Assembly (NCBI GenBank): GCA_021399445.1
Contig: JAJTUQ010000008.1
Span: forward strand, 124,001-188,000
DNA from: Xylogone sp. PMI_703
Taxonomy: Eukaryota > Ascomycota > Leotiomycetes
Direction of reading: 5' to 3'
DNA: 64,000 bases
In this document: piece by piece, positions 43,556 to 54,516 of the stretch
How positions within the stretch are numbered: position 1 is the stretch's first letter
How the letters are laid out: each line of letters begins with the position of its first letter
Made by a program: the position numbers and the translations under genes
The notes under the pieces: generated by a model
Databases searched by the model: none
Told to the model about the DNA's origin: nothing
Seen by the model: the letters and a program-made list of their open reading frames with translations, nothing else

Positions 43556-43825
43556 ATCACGTGAGAGATTATATAAGCGGATCCCATGGATCCCATAAAT
43601 CCCAATAAGATCAATAAGATCAACAGGATCTAAAGGAAATTCATTCTCTATATAAGTAAATAAATTCTTTAATAAATAGGAGCTTTATGCTTAATTTAAT
43701 TAATTTATAGTATACTTACATTTTATAATAATAAAGTCCTAAAGTTGTTAAAAGATTTTTTAGCCTTTTACCTTCTTTTATATTTGAGTAATAGAAACCT
43801 TAATCTAAGTAAGAATGTTATAACA
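43556..43825 (-). mobile_element. Family-1 LTR, truncated, RIP-mutated; empty-site homologue of 48125 LTR
   Basis: The reverse complement starts TGTTATAACATTCTTACTTA and follows the LTR at 48125 throughout. It crosses the point where that LTR carries the 48355 element without interruption (GGATTTATGGGATCCATGGG) and continues to CTCACGTGATTA, where it ends. Shows CA-to-TA decay. Confidence 0.82.
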
Positions 43826-43989
43826 CAAAAAAAGACTAACTTAATAAGCTTATTAGTTTCTCTAGTCACTGTAAGAAGAAGAATATCATGACCATTTAGT
43901 GTAATAAAAGATTATTAATAGTAATCTCTTTGTTATAATCAGGGCATAAGAAGACAATCTATTTAATTTGTTTTAAGATACACTTATAT

Positions 43990-44480
43990 CATTAATTAAG
44001 GATAAGAATAAGTCATTTACTAATAAATTCAAGAGATGATCATCAATAAGATAAGATATATATTTTGAGCACAATAACTTATTCAAATACTAGTCTACTA
44101 AGCGGTTTTTTATTTCCTTAGGTGACTAGAATGGCAATTAAGAACTTATTAGCCCTTGTAATGGCTGCTGAAAGTGAGAGGACATTTTTCTCCACTGGCA
44201 ATATAGTTACTGTTATAGCCTGGTGGCCTTAACACACTATATATAGTAGAATAGCTATTAATAATGCGATCATTAATATTCTGTACCTTTTTAAGGAATA
44301 TGGCCAAGTGGTAAAGCTATTCCCCGCTTAGTTCATAACAGTTACTCTTAGACAAACCTGTTTAGATGCAAGTACAATTGCTATTGCCTAGACAGTAAAA
44401 TCGTGGCTAAGGGCTGGACTACTTAACAGATACAATGAATTACTTAAGGAGATCAATGATGATATGGTCAAGGTAACTTA
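43990..44480 (+). pseudogene. hAT-type transposase C-terminal remnant
   Basis: A readable block, RMAIKNLLALVMAAESERTF then FSTGNIVTVI, matches the hAT dimerisation domain (the ..MA.D.L..PA.SAESER.FS.. motif). The rest is AT-rich with stops. No TIR or 8-bp duplication was found. Confidence 0.6.
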
Positions 44481-45413
44481 GTAATATAAAGTTTGGCGAT
44501 AAATAGATCGTCTATCTATATCTACATATAGTCTATATCTATCTATCTACATCGTGAGTGATGACTAAGCGTCTATATATATCTACATAAGGTGCTAGTA
44601 GATAGATGTAGATAGATTCGCTAGCTTGGCAAGGACTGCAGAAGAGGAGAATTTCATCTTGTGAAGAGAAAATCGATTGAATATTGGACGACGACTGACT
44701 TAGCAAACTTCAGTCACTCTACAATGGATTTGCTGTGCTAAGTAAAGCTTTATAGCGATTCTTTATGAAATTAAACATTCCGATTCCCGCATTTCGCACA
44801 CCAGGGAAATCTGGTAGCTGAAGGGATGATGAGTGGAGCGTCATAGCCAGCCAGGATACTGTAGTCCACAGACCAAGAATCACAATCATCGTACGTTCCC
44901 GCAAAGATACAGTTATACGGTGTTGCACAGCCGCACCGCGTTCTCAAAGTCAGTGTTGTGGTGAAACATGAATTCTAACTCAATACGAAGACGACTCCTT
45001 ACGCCACGCCGCACTGATCCCTGTTATTGCGCCGATCTACTTTACGCCGTGGTCTTTCTTTTCCCCGCAGACCTTTAACCTACGGTCAATAACTTGTACT
45101 GCAACCTTTCAATCTGCACTAAACGTCATAGAGGAGCTGCTAGAAAGAAGAGAGAATTGTCCGCCTTGTGGCCAAGAATATACCGGTCATCAATGTGCAC
45201 TACGGCCGTATTTTGGCACAGATATGGAGTTCACGGTAAAATGTCTTGGTACTCCCGCCAAGGTGCTCGACAGGCACTAACTATTTGGGCGTTGTGAATG
45301 CTCTGTAATTACAGTGACCTTTAGGCTATCGATGCCATATAAGATTCTTGTATCATACGCTCTTTAGGTATTAAGGCTTGTAATTGATTACATAATAATA
45401 TAGCATGTAGTTA
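44481..45413. other. Intergenic with short inverted/simple repeats
   Basis: 44515-44625 holds TCTATCTATATCTAC-like runs in both orientations. The remaining ORFs (44719-44928, 45094-45297) are unsupported. Confidence 0.35.
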
Positions 45414-45823
45414 ACGTAATTCCTGGTAGGTCGGATCACCCGATAGGTCGGATCACTGAAATTTACCGCAAAATCAAGCAAAATCGCATTCGAATAACTC
45501 AACAACCACTTTATTATATGCAGTCAGATTTTATAATATTGTTATACTATTACTATAAAGTAAGATTATGAATTTTAGTATGATCACTATTTGTAGATTA
45601 GGCTGTACAACAAAATGTACATGGATTTAAGTTCCTAAAACAAGCTTAGCTATATTACAAATACTTTGAAGAATAAAAAAGTTGATAAGTATAATTCTTA
45701 TAATACTATTAATTACTGTACAAGATATCATTTTATAATACTTCTTAGTTGTGAAGTTATTCGAATGCGATTTTGCTTGATTTTGCGGTAAATTTCAGTG
45801 ATCCGACCTACCAGGAATTACGT
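45414..45823. mobile_element. 410-bp non-autonomous Fot1/pogo-like MITE, TA target
   Basis: Ends ACGTAATTCCTGGTAGGTCG and its inverted copy, TA at 45412-45413 and 45824-45825. TIR similarity reaches about 80 bp inward, except that the left TIR has an additional 18-bp unit (CCCGATAGGTCGGATCAC). The interior is AT-rich and non-coding. Shares ACCGCAAAAT.AAGCAAAA with the 2455 element. Confidence 0.88.
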
Positions 45824-46077
45824 TAAATTAACGTTATATAATTAGCGTCTTGGCAGAGTATGATAACATTTTACTATGACCCCCTAAATATCATGCAAAT
45901 AGTCACACGATAGTTATTAAACGGGGGTTTCCACACCGGGATAATACGTCTAACTAATGGCCTCCTCAAGCCCGTCTGAATGAGACTTTCGGAAGAGTTA
46001 TCAAAACACAAAATGGTGGTTCTAGCTCCGATTCTCCCGAATTCTTATCTCCGGCTTCCGTCTTAACGTTATTAATA

Positions 46078-47943
46078 ATGGTGGAAAGTTTAAAAGTATT
46101 TAGTGTTGAAGAATTGGGAGCATTCGGTTTTGAGTTTGATTTTGACTTTCAAATGCTATTAGACTTATTAAAGTACAATCCAACGCAACTCCAAGTTATT
46201 GGTAGGAATCTGATTAATAATCAGGAAACTGTACAACCTCAGGATCAAATGGACCAAGGAGAAGAGTGTGGTCCAACAGAACTCAGAGAAGAGGTTATTA
46301 CAGAACAGGATGCAGAGTCTGCATCGAAACCTAACGGAGAGGGATCAGACGCAGATCTAAATCTTGTAAGCTTGAAGATGATATACTTCAGCTATAAGCA
46401 TTCCATACGACTGACAATGTGTGGTTTATGCAGGTAACTTGGGAGGGGCCTAATGACCCATCAAACCCGACAAACTGGTCATATCCAAGAAAATGGGCTG
46501 CTACTCTCATCGTATCGTCCTTCACATTCATTTCCCCAGTGTCATCTACAATGGTAGCTCCTGCTCTTGGAGCAATAGCAACGGAGTTTAACATTTCCAA
46601 TGACATTGAAAAGCAGCTCACGCTATCTATATTTGTGTTGGCTTACGCGATTGGGCCCCTCATCCTGGCTCCTCTCTCAGAAATTTACGGACGAGTTATT
46701 GTGCTTCAACTAGCTAACCTTGTCTTCTTGGTTTTTAACTTAGCTTGCGGGTTTTCGCAATCGAAAGCCCAGATGATCGCCTTCAGGTTCATGAGTGGCA
46801 TAGGCGGGAGTGCGCCATTGGCAGTAGGTATCTTCCTTTACTCTAAGCAACTGAGCCTCGATGACTGAGCAGTTTAGGTTGGTAGTGGTGTACTTAGTGA
46901 CTGCTGGCCTCCAGATGAGAGAGGGAGATCCATCAGTATATATAGTGTTGGCCCTATCCTTGGCCCTGCTATTGGCCCCATCGCTGGTGGCTTCATCACC
47001 GAAAACACCACGTGGCGCTGGGCATTTTATGCTGTCTCGATATGTGATGCTGTCATACAAGTTCTGGGGCTCTTCTTCTTACAGGAGACCTATGCCCCAA
47101 AATTGCTACGTCAGAAGGCGCAAAACCTCAGAAAAGCAACTGGTAATAACAGCCTCCACACGAAGTTTGATTACCTGGATGTTTCTTCAAAAAGGTTCCT
47201 TTGGAAGAGCATATGCAGACCGTTCAAACTCCTTGGAACTCAATTGATTGTCCAAGTTCTCGCACTTTATATGGCACTTACGTACGGAATAATGTACTTG
47301 GTTCTCTCTACATTCCCTGCCCTCTGGAGCGATGTGTATCATGAATCGGTGAGTATCGGAGGACTCAACTACATATCACTTTGCGTTGGTTTTATTTTGG
47401 GGACACAAATATGCGCACCCTTCAACGATAAGGTTAGTGATTCTGGGACCCCAAACAATATGCTACGTATATCTGACTTTACATGAGTTGTACACCACTT
47501 TGAAGAAACGCAATAATGGGGTCGCAGAACCAGAGTTTCGAATCCCACTCATGATACCAGGTGCAATTCTGATTCCTGTTGGCCTTCTTTGGTATGGCTG
47601 GAGTGCAGAACACAAGCTTCATTGGATCATGCCTAACATTGGCACCGCAATTTTCGGTGCTGGCATGATCATAGGATTCCAATGTATTCAGACATACATC
47701 GTGGACTGCTATAGTTCCTACGCTGCTTCTGCCATTGCCGCTGCAACCGTCTTGAGATCACTAGCTGGTTGTGGATTTCCACTTTTTGCTCCTTATCTGT
47801 ACAAGGCGCTTAATTATGGGTGGGGAAATACTTTGCTCGCTTTCATTGCGGTAGGGTTGGGCTGGCCTGCACCATTTCTCTTTTGGAGATATGGAGCAAA
47901 GCTCAGGGAGAGAAGTACTTTTGCTGCCGACCTGAGCACATGA
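46078..47943 (+). CDS. DHA1-type MFS multidrug transporter, intact
   Basis: Four exons, 46078-46365, 46434-46823, 46878-47432 and 47488-47943, sum to 1,689 nt = 562 residues without a stop. The second intron uses the donor GTAGGT directly after SAPLA and restores VGSGVLSDCW. The soluble acidic N-terminus precedes VTWEGPNDPSNPTNW (family hallmark), SSFTFISPVSSTMVAPAL (TM1), APLSEIYGRVIVLQ (MFS motif A), GLFFLQETYAPKLLR (motif at the end of TM6), PEFRIPLMIPGAILIPVGLL (TM9) and a C-terminal RSLAGCGFPLFAP. It is expected to export drugs or metabolites by proton antiport at the plasma membrane. Decayed paralogues lie at 34030-35854 and 20757-20885. Confidence 0.88.
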
Positions 47944-48354
47944 TTACTACGTAGGGTGCTGTTCGTCAGAGGTTATAGTTAGTTAAAATAAGAAATAGAA
48001 TAAAAATAATAGGATAAAAGAGGAAAGTTTACGGTTATGAAGTATGATTATGAAATATTATTATTTCTTTTTCTTCTAATATTAAATTAATTTATACCTA
48101 TAATATAAAAAACTATATAGTGGATGTAACGTTCCTACTTGGATTGGGGTTTCTATTACTCAAATAATAGAAGAAGGTAAAGGGCTGAAGAATCTCTTAA
48201 TAACTTTAGGACTTTGTTACTATGAAATGCAAGTATACTGTAAATCAATTGAATTGAGCACGAAGCTCCTATCTACTAAAGAATCTATCTACTTATATAG
48301 AGAATGAATTTCCTTTGGATCCCGTTGATCTCATCGATCCCATTGGGATCCATA

Positions 48355-50230
48355 ACGTAACTCCCACACGGTCGGATCACCCACATACCCGGATCACTGC
48401 CTCACCAAATCATCAATTCTACCCATACCACTACTTTCAACTAATTATTATTCAACCACAACACGTCGATATGCGCCAAAAGCCACTTCCAGAGCAAGAA
48501 GGACTCTTCCTTCTTGCTATAAACGCGTTAAAAAACCGACAAATTACATCTATTCGACGTGCAGCACACAATTTCAACGTTCCTTACGCGACTCTTCATG
48601 CACGCCTTAAAGGCCGCCCTCAATTGGCAACTACCTTTACTAAAAGGTATAGAATGACTCAACTCGAGGAGCAATCGTTAAAGCAATGGATAAAGTCTAT
48701 GGGAAAGCGAGGATTACCTCCCAGACCTTCAGATGTGCGCACAATGGCTAATCTTCTGATTTCTGGGCGTGGTGAACCTACCCCTCCTTCTTCTGTCGGC
48801 AAGAATTGGTTCTACAGCTTCTTGAGTCGAAATTTAGACCTGAATACCAAATACATACGTCGATATAACTACCAGCGTGCTAGATGTGAGGATCCGAAGG
48901 TTATACGCGAGTGGTTCGAGAGGGTTATATCGGTCAAGCTTGAATATGGGATTCTAGACGAGGATATCTACAATTTCGATGAAACTGGGTTTGCTATGGG
49001 ATTGATTGCTACTACTAAAGTGGTTACATCTACCGATTGTTTAGGCAAGCCTCCACTTCTACAGCCTGGCAATAGAGAATGGGTTACTGTGATTGAGTCA
49101 ATTAACACGCAAGGTTGGGCTCTACCTCCCATGATTATATTCAAAGGGAAACGATCACTTCTTGGGTGGTATGACGACTTACCAGAAGGTTGGAGAATTA
49201 TTACAAGTGATAATGGATGGACGAATAACGAGATTGGGTTTGAATGGCTTCAAAAAACCTTTGATCCTCATACTAAAGCTCGTACAAAAGGTCAATATCG
49301 CATGCTTGTTCTGGATGGCCATGGGAGCCATGTGACCCCGGAGTTCGACCAGTATTGCCTCCAGAATAAGATAATTGTGGTTTGTATGCCTCCACATTCA
49401 TCCCATATCCTTTAGCCTTTGGATGTGAGCTGTTTTGCGGTTTTGAAGCGTACGTATGGAGCCATGGTTGAAGCGAAAGTGCGTAAGAACGTACACCACA
49501 TCGACAAGTTTGATTTTCTTGATATATACCCAACTATACGTCAAAAAACCTTTAAATCAACCAATATTCGTCAAGGATTTACGGCTACTGGGCTAGTTCC
49601 ATATGACCCTATGCATGTTCTGTCTAAATTGCACGTTGAGGTTGAAGAGACTGTCACACCTCCAGGGAGCTCCCATAGCAATTCTGAGGCTCCCTGGGTC
49701 CCAGAGACGCCACAGAATGTGATTCAATTGCAGAAACAATATGAGGTTGTCCAATCATTGCTCGGAAACCCTTCTACACCTACTAGAGTTGCAATAACTC
49801 AACTTGTAAAGGGGTGTCAGATGGCCATACATAATACCATATTTCTGGCCAAAGAAGTGGAGGATTTAAAGGCTACCAACGAAGCAATTCAGCGAAAACT
49901 CAAGAGATCTAGAAAGCAATTAACTCACACAGGCTCGTTAACAGCACAGGAAGCCCAGGAATTGGCTCAATCGAGTGCAATTGCTCAAGAAGTGGTAGAA
50001 GTGGCAGATCCAGAGAATGCGACACAAGCTTTGCCAGCACCACAGCGACGGCCACCTAAGTGCTCAGGATGTGGAATTGTAGGGCATAAAATAAACCAGT
50101 GCTCTAATTCAGCCAATAATTAGATAGATTGCAATATAGGTTGTTTGTGGTTGAATATTGGTGTTGTACGCTCAGGTGGTGGGGGAAGTGATCCGGGTAT
50201 GTGGGTGATCCGACCGTGTGGGAGTTACGT
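48355..50230 (+). mobile_element. Fot1/pogo-like element, near-intact, 44-bp perfect TIRs
   Basis: 1,876 bp bordered by TA (48353-48354; 50231-50232). The first 44 bp (ACGTAACTCCCACACGGTCG ...) are perfectly repeated in inverse at the right end. The TIR contains two copies of a CGGATCAC motif, a plausible pair of transposase binding sites. Its insertion point is confirmed by the uninterrupted LTR at 43556-43825. Only one inactivating mutation is evident. Confidence 0.93.
48471..50123 (+). pseudogene. Fot1/pogo-like transposase, full length with one TAG stop
   Basis: 551 codons from ATG 48471 (the upstream in-frame Met at 48315 lies outside the element) to TAA 50121-50123. Residues 8-48 are a psq-type HTH (AINALKNRQITSIRRAAHNF) and 60-130 a CENPB-type HTH with RGLPPRPSDV. 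The catalytic Asps are D170 (NFDETGFAMG), D282 (LDGHGSH) and D318 (PLDVSCF). The C-terminus has a charged, probably coiled-coil segment (EVEDLKATNEAIQRKLKRSR) and a zinc knuckle KCSGCGIVGHKINQC. The only lesion is TAG at 49413-49415, codon 315, where the related copy has Gln (ILQPLD); one C-to-T change explains it. Without readthrough the enzyme lacks its third catalytic Asp. Confidence 0.9.
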
Positions 50231-50400
50231 TAGGATCCATGGGATCCGCTTATATAATCTCTCACGTGATTACTAGGTTCAGGGCCGCTATGCTTTCAGG
50301 ACGGCTGTCCTGGAATTGGCTTGGCTCCTAGGACCTTTCCAGTCCTAGGACACTTGTCCTAGCACAACCGGTGTCCTGACTTTGTCATCCCTACAACAAG

Positions 50401-51123
50401 GGGCCCAGTGGTCTTCGGATCATTTATAATAGTAAATTACAAGACGGCTTTCTGGCCCTGGGTTCCTGGCATGGACACCTGTCTCGACGTGATACAGTCT
50501 AGGAACCATTTCTCACTGAACCTGAGCGTTCATATAGCATTTCCGGACCACCAAGCGTCTCACGTCAGGTTAGCAGTAACTTGTACATAGAGGGTTTAAA
50601 GGGTTGCATTTGGGATCGTGCTCCCGCGACGCTATTGCACATTGAAAGATGCGTCCAGCAGCGCTCCGGCCGCAGAAAGAAAGGATCCCCATAGATACTA
50701 GAAGAGGACAAAACGCTGTTCAGGGTGAAGGACGTTGCTTCTCTTGGGAAGATATCCATGCTTTCCTCTCTCCAGATTCTCGGGACAAGACAAGCTAGGT
50801 GCTTTATTTATGCTTACTAGTGGTAAGGGGTTCGTCATGATATCAAAGTTAAACGCGCTCGAACATACTTGTTCCGTATATCTTGTGTCAGGATCAAACG
50901 GGTATCTCTTTCGGGGGTTGATAGGTTGGGGACGACACGGCTCGACCACAATGCTCCCCTCCCACTTCCAGAATATCGATCACATCACTCAACCCTGCAA
51001 TGGTCCTACTAGGAGCCGCTTCAACGGGAGGTATCTTCAAGGTTAAGGGGCTTCTGGCAAGGTACACGTCCTCTACAGCAATTTGGAAAGCTAGTAAAAT
51101 AATCCTGGCCAGTCTAAGTCCCA
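50401..51123. other. Spacer downstream of the SDR gene
   Basis: No gene supported. The last 40 bp before 51124 are conserved with the decayed copy at 32545-32590. Confidence 0.4.
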
Positions 51124-52002
51124 TCATATGTTCTGAACACTGTGCAAGTTCTTCTTGACAACGTCCAGGGCTCCCATCTTCCATAAGATGCTGTCAAAAT
51201 ATGTAAATGGCAAGAAGCTCCTCGCGAACCACGTCATAAACGCATGCCCGCCTTTCCAGATCTGCAGAGACGGCGACCTTCCGAGCAAGTCTGCCACCAC
51301 CTGTTCCGCCCATTGGTCGCTATCTATCATATCCCTCTCTATTGAATCACCCGCCAGAACTCTCTCGACGTCTACTTTTGCGATATTGTAAATACTGTCC
51401 TTGGGCAACGACGGCTTCGCACCGCCGCTCTGGTTATTGAAAAATCGGCTTTTCACTGTCCCAGTCTTCAAATCGACGACCTTCAGATTGAATGGTAAGA
51501 GTTCGAGGCGCAGGTTGTCAGTTAGCATCGCGGCGGCAGCCTTGCTTGCATTGTAGATGCCACTCATTGGCAATGGCAATACCGATGCAACAGACGTGTG
51601 GTTTGCAACTATTGCCCCGAGCTCGGACTTTAACAGCAGTGGGATGAACGCCTGAGTAACTGCAAGCATGGCCCAGACGTTAAGTTCGAACAACTCGCGT
51701 GACATATCGAGGTCAGCATCTGTTAATGGCATTGAATAGCCACCGCCAGAGTTGTTAATGAGCATGTCTAGGGTGCCACCTGTCTTCTCCGCCACAGCTG
51801 CGACACAGGTGGAAATAGATGCTGGTGAAAGGACGTCGAGAGTGAGCGTCTCAATGTCCAGGTCCCGGAAGTGAGCCATCTTGGCCGGATTCCGTGCTGT
51901 TGCGATGACACGCTGGCCCCGTTGGTGAAAGGCACGCGCGAGGGCATCCCCTAGGCCACCCTCTGAACAACCCGTGATCAAGATAGTACGATGACCGGAC
52001 AT
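51124..52002 (-). CDS. Short-chain dehydrogenase/reductase, AYR1-like
   Basis: Intronless 292-residue SDR. ILITGCSEGGLGDALARAF gives the TGxxxGxG cofactor loop, VIATARNPAKM the Arg typical of NADP(H) preference, LTLDV and INNSGGG the NNAG-type motif. VANHTSVASVLPLPMSG supplies the catalytic Ser region and YNASKAAAAM the YxxxK pair. The closest familiar group is 1-acyl-dihydroxyacetone-phosphate reductase (Ayr1), an ER/lipid-droplet enzyme; the C-terminal FARSFLPFTYFDSILWKM hydrophobic stretch fits membrane association. The exact substrate is not assignable. A RIP-decayed copy lies at 31850-32545 in the opposite orientation. Confidence 0.9.
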   Translation of the reverse strand: MSGHRTILITGCSEGGLGDALARAFHQRGQRVIATARNPAKMAHFRDLDIETLTLDVLSPASISTCVAAVAEKTGGTLDMLINNSGGGYSMPLTDADLDMSRELFELNVWAMLAVTQAFIPLLLKSELGAIVANHTSVASVLPLPMSGIYNASKAAAAMLTDNLRLELLPFNLKVVDLKTGTVKSRFFNNQSGGAKPSLPKDSIYNIAKVDVERVLAGDSIERDMIDSDQWAEQVVADLLGRSPSLQIWKGGHAFMTWFARSFLPFTYFDSILWKMGALDVVKKNLHSVQNI

Positions 52003-54105
52003 GTGGAATATAGGCGACGCTGAGTGATATTAATCAGAGACAAAGATCTTTTGGAAGGTGAAGATCGTCATTTTTATTTAGAAGGATGTATATAGTTCTA
52101 TATGAACAAATAGATATGCGGAATGCCTAACCACATCTCCCTGCACCATAGTCTGAGTAATCAGCTCAATCAAGGACCGGACCATGTTCACTCGACTACT
52201 AGCGACTTTCTTTTGCCACGGACAAATCTGCGGGAAGATTTGTCTATCTGCCTCGAAACAACAAGGGAAATGCCCCTATCTTGTCAAGAAATCTATACGG
52301 ATTAAGAGTGAACAAGAAACCAGACACGCTAGTAGTCAAATCGAGACTAGGCTGCAGATAATCCTTTTGTCCGTGGGCCAAAGATGTGCCGACAGTAGAA
52401 ATTGTACACGTACGCCAACAAGGATTGTCTCCACTTTTCCTTTAACACACTGTCACCAGATGCGTTGTTGGACAACTTGGAGTCCTGTGACTGTTAGCTT
52501 CACGGAGACGGGCTAATAATATATAAGCTATGATGTTCCTTGTTTACGGAGAGCTTGTTGATTAAGACGGGTCTTTTTCTATTCTCACGATTTGATACTC
52601 CGGTCCAATCGTGATTTGGGTGAAGAATGAGCAGTTGCTGACGCATGCAAATGTATTCCTGCATTTCTTTAGAATTGTCGGATGTATGGAAATGATCGCC
52701 ATAGTGGATTTCTAGATTCTGGAGATTTTCGTCATTCTATGGTGCGTTATATGCAACTGGATGACACCGGCCTGAAGACCAGAGAACAAGGGCTTAGTGT
52801 GGAATAAGCATTTTAGTGCAACGCTTAACAAGTAATTTTGTTTGCAGTAAGCGCTACGGAGTGTCATAGATAGACTAAGTTGGTGGGGGATCCCAAGTTG
52901 CTAAAGTCTGACTGTATTTTCTTATCTCCGATCATCCTGCTATATATAATACCGGACAGAAGGGATGTCTTCTGGTATCCGCGTTATTGTGCATTAATGA
53001 TAGCCCACAGAGCAAGGGATTGATCTAAATTCCGGAACTCTGCATGACAATATGCCGCTGGATCGTCGTCTCAAGTCTACTGAGGTTAAGCCCAGATAAT
53101 GGCAATCCGTGTATAGAAAAGTGGAGGGAGAAGGAAGGAGCCAAACCAAGCTGTACAATATCGAATGCTCTCTATCCATGCTGTCTGGTTGACATCCCAT
53201 CCCGTCGCGATGTCGATAATATTATATTGCCTTCCCTACGGTGAGGTTTACAAGTTCCATCATTGTTCCGAAACTAGCTCCTCAGCATATTCTTTGCAGT
53301 CAAGTTTTCACCAATGGATAGAGCACCATTGCAATCATGAGAAGAGGGTCAAAAGGGGCGGTGTCGGGCAATCTCATATCATCCACTTGCATTAGTGGCA
53401 ACTCTATAATCTATCCACCAGTCTAGTAATTAAGCGGTTGAACACCGTTTATCCACTGCAAAGATTGATTGATTGATTGATTAACTATGTAAGCTTCTCG
53501 CTCTAGGCTATAAGCTATTCTAATTGCTTTGGTGCGTCATTTGTTTCCGGGTTTAAAAACTCGCTAGCCGCAACTAGTCAAGTGTAGAGATTCAGGCATT
53601 GCTATCTCCCCTCCTGCTCCACCTCTTTCATCTTATCTATTCTTTTCTTTTCTTCTACCTTTGATGCCATTTGCAATTGCAGTTTTCTGTTGCTTTTATA
53701 TACTGAATAATCGCCCTCACAATTGTTATATTTGGCTTCCATTTCTTCTTGCTTTTATCAATGTTTGTTTGTCTATCGGTTTGATGATTTTATTCCAGAA
53801 CATAAAACAAATTATCTTTTCTTTCTTCCAAAGCTTTTTATAATATTTGTCTTTATTCCGTCCATTGCGGGTATTGAAAAAGAAAGTGATGAACTGTCTT
53901 CTTTTTTGCTTTGCATTGACATCTGGCAGATTCTGTTCTATGAATGTGTGCCATATGACTGTTCGGAGATAAGGGAATATTGCCGAATCTTGTTTATTTA
54001 ATATATTGTAAACTTTGACTATATATTGCTATGGCAAAGTTTTGTTACCTGACAGCCTGTAGCCTATATATATTCGGGCTAGTTAGCAGTAGCTAGAGTA
54101 CCAAC
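52003..54105. other. Upstream region of SDR and gene-free stretch
   Basis: 52003-52385 is the duplicated SDR upstream region. Farther right are unsupported ORFs (52994-53395) and a (GATT)n run of five units at about 53464. The CT-rich, then AT-rich 53580-54000 region has two overlapping ORFs (53661-53843, 53723-54001) rich in Phe/Ile, as expected by chance. Confidence 0.35.
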
Positions 54106-54364
54106 TGTGAGGCGGTTATAGTGCAGAGTGAAGAGAGGCCAGTACTAGGTAGTAGGAGAGTAGTTGTTAGGTAGCTGTTAGGTGGTTGACGGACAGAACT
54201 TCGATTCTTAGGCTATGAAAGATAACTAAACAAGATTGATCTCTGGCCTTCCCTCAATGAGGGAAGCCCCCATTATATAGTACGAGCCAAGCAGCTACCT
54301 CGCTTCCTAGCCCAAGACACCCTTTTCTCTCGCTCTATCCCTAATCACATGATGTCACCTGACA
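54106..54364 (+). mobile_element. Solo LTR (family 2), target duplication CCAAC
   Basis: 259 bp, TGTGAGGCGGTTATAGTGC..GATGTCACCTGACA, flanked by CCAAC at 54101-54105 and 54365-54369. It contains the inverted repeat GGCCTTCCCTC..GAGGGAAG. Uninterrupted relative of 40337-40813. Confidence 0.92.
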
Positions 54365-54516
54365 CCAACCATCCCTCCTTTCCATCACATTACAGCTACT
54401 GTAGGATAGCCTTTCAGGCTATCGCTACAGGCCTTCCAGGCTTGTTTACAGGCTATGTCTACATGCCTATCTTTGCGTCACGCGCTTAGGATCTCTCTCA
54501 CAATATCAATCAGATA

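Larger units (their letters stand above)
48125..50400 (+). mobile_element. Family-1 LTR split by the Fot1/pogo-like element
   Basis: The left half, 48125-48354, starts TGTAACGTTCCTACTTGG. The right half resumes at 50231 (TAGGATCCATGGGATCC) and contains CTCACGTGATTACTAG, then a run of CTAGGAC/GTCCTAG inverted motifs. The 3' end lies near 50400 but could not be fixed: no CA end with a matching duplication of GTGGA. Confidence 0.75.

Noticed and set aside
46861..47247. 128-codon ORF in the MFS gene as evidence for a frameshift
   Set aside because: It is a shadow frame. Using the GTAGGT donor at 46824 the transporter is continuous through VGSGVLSDCW, so no frameshift is needed.
48315..48470. Extended N-terminus for the 48471 transposase
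   Set aside because: The extra codons lie partly outside the element, in the host LTR; the start at 48471 aligns with that of the 3344 copy.
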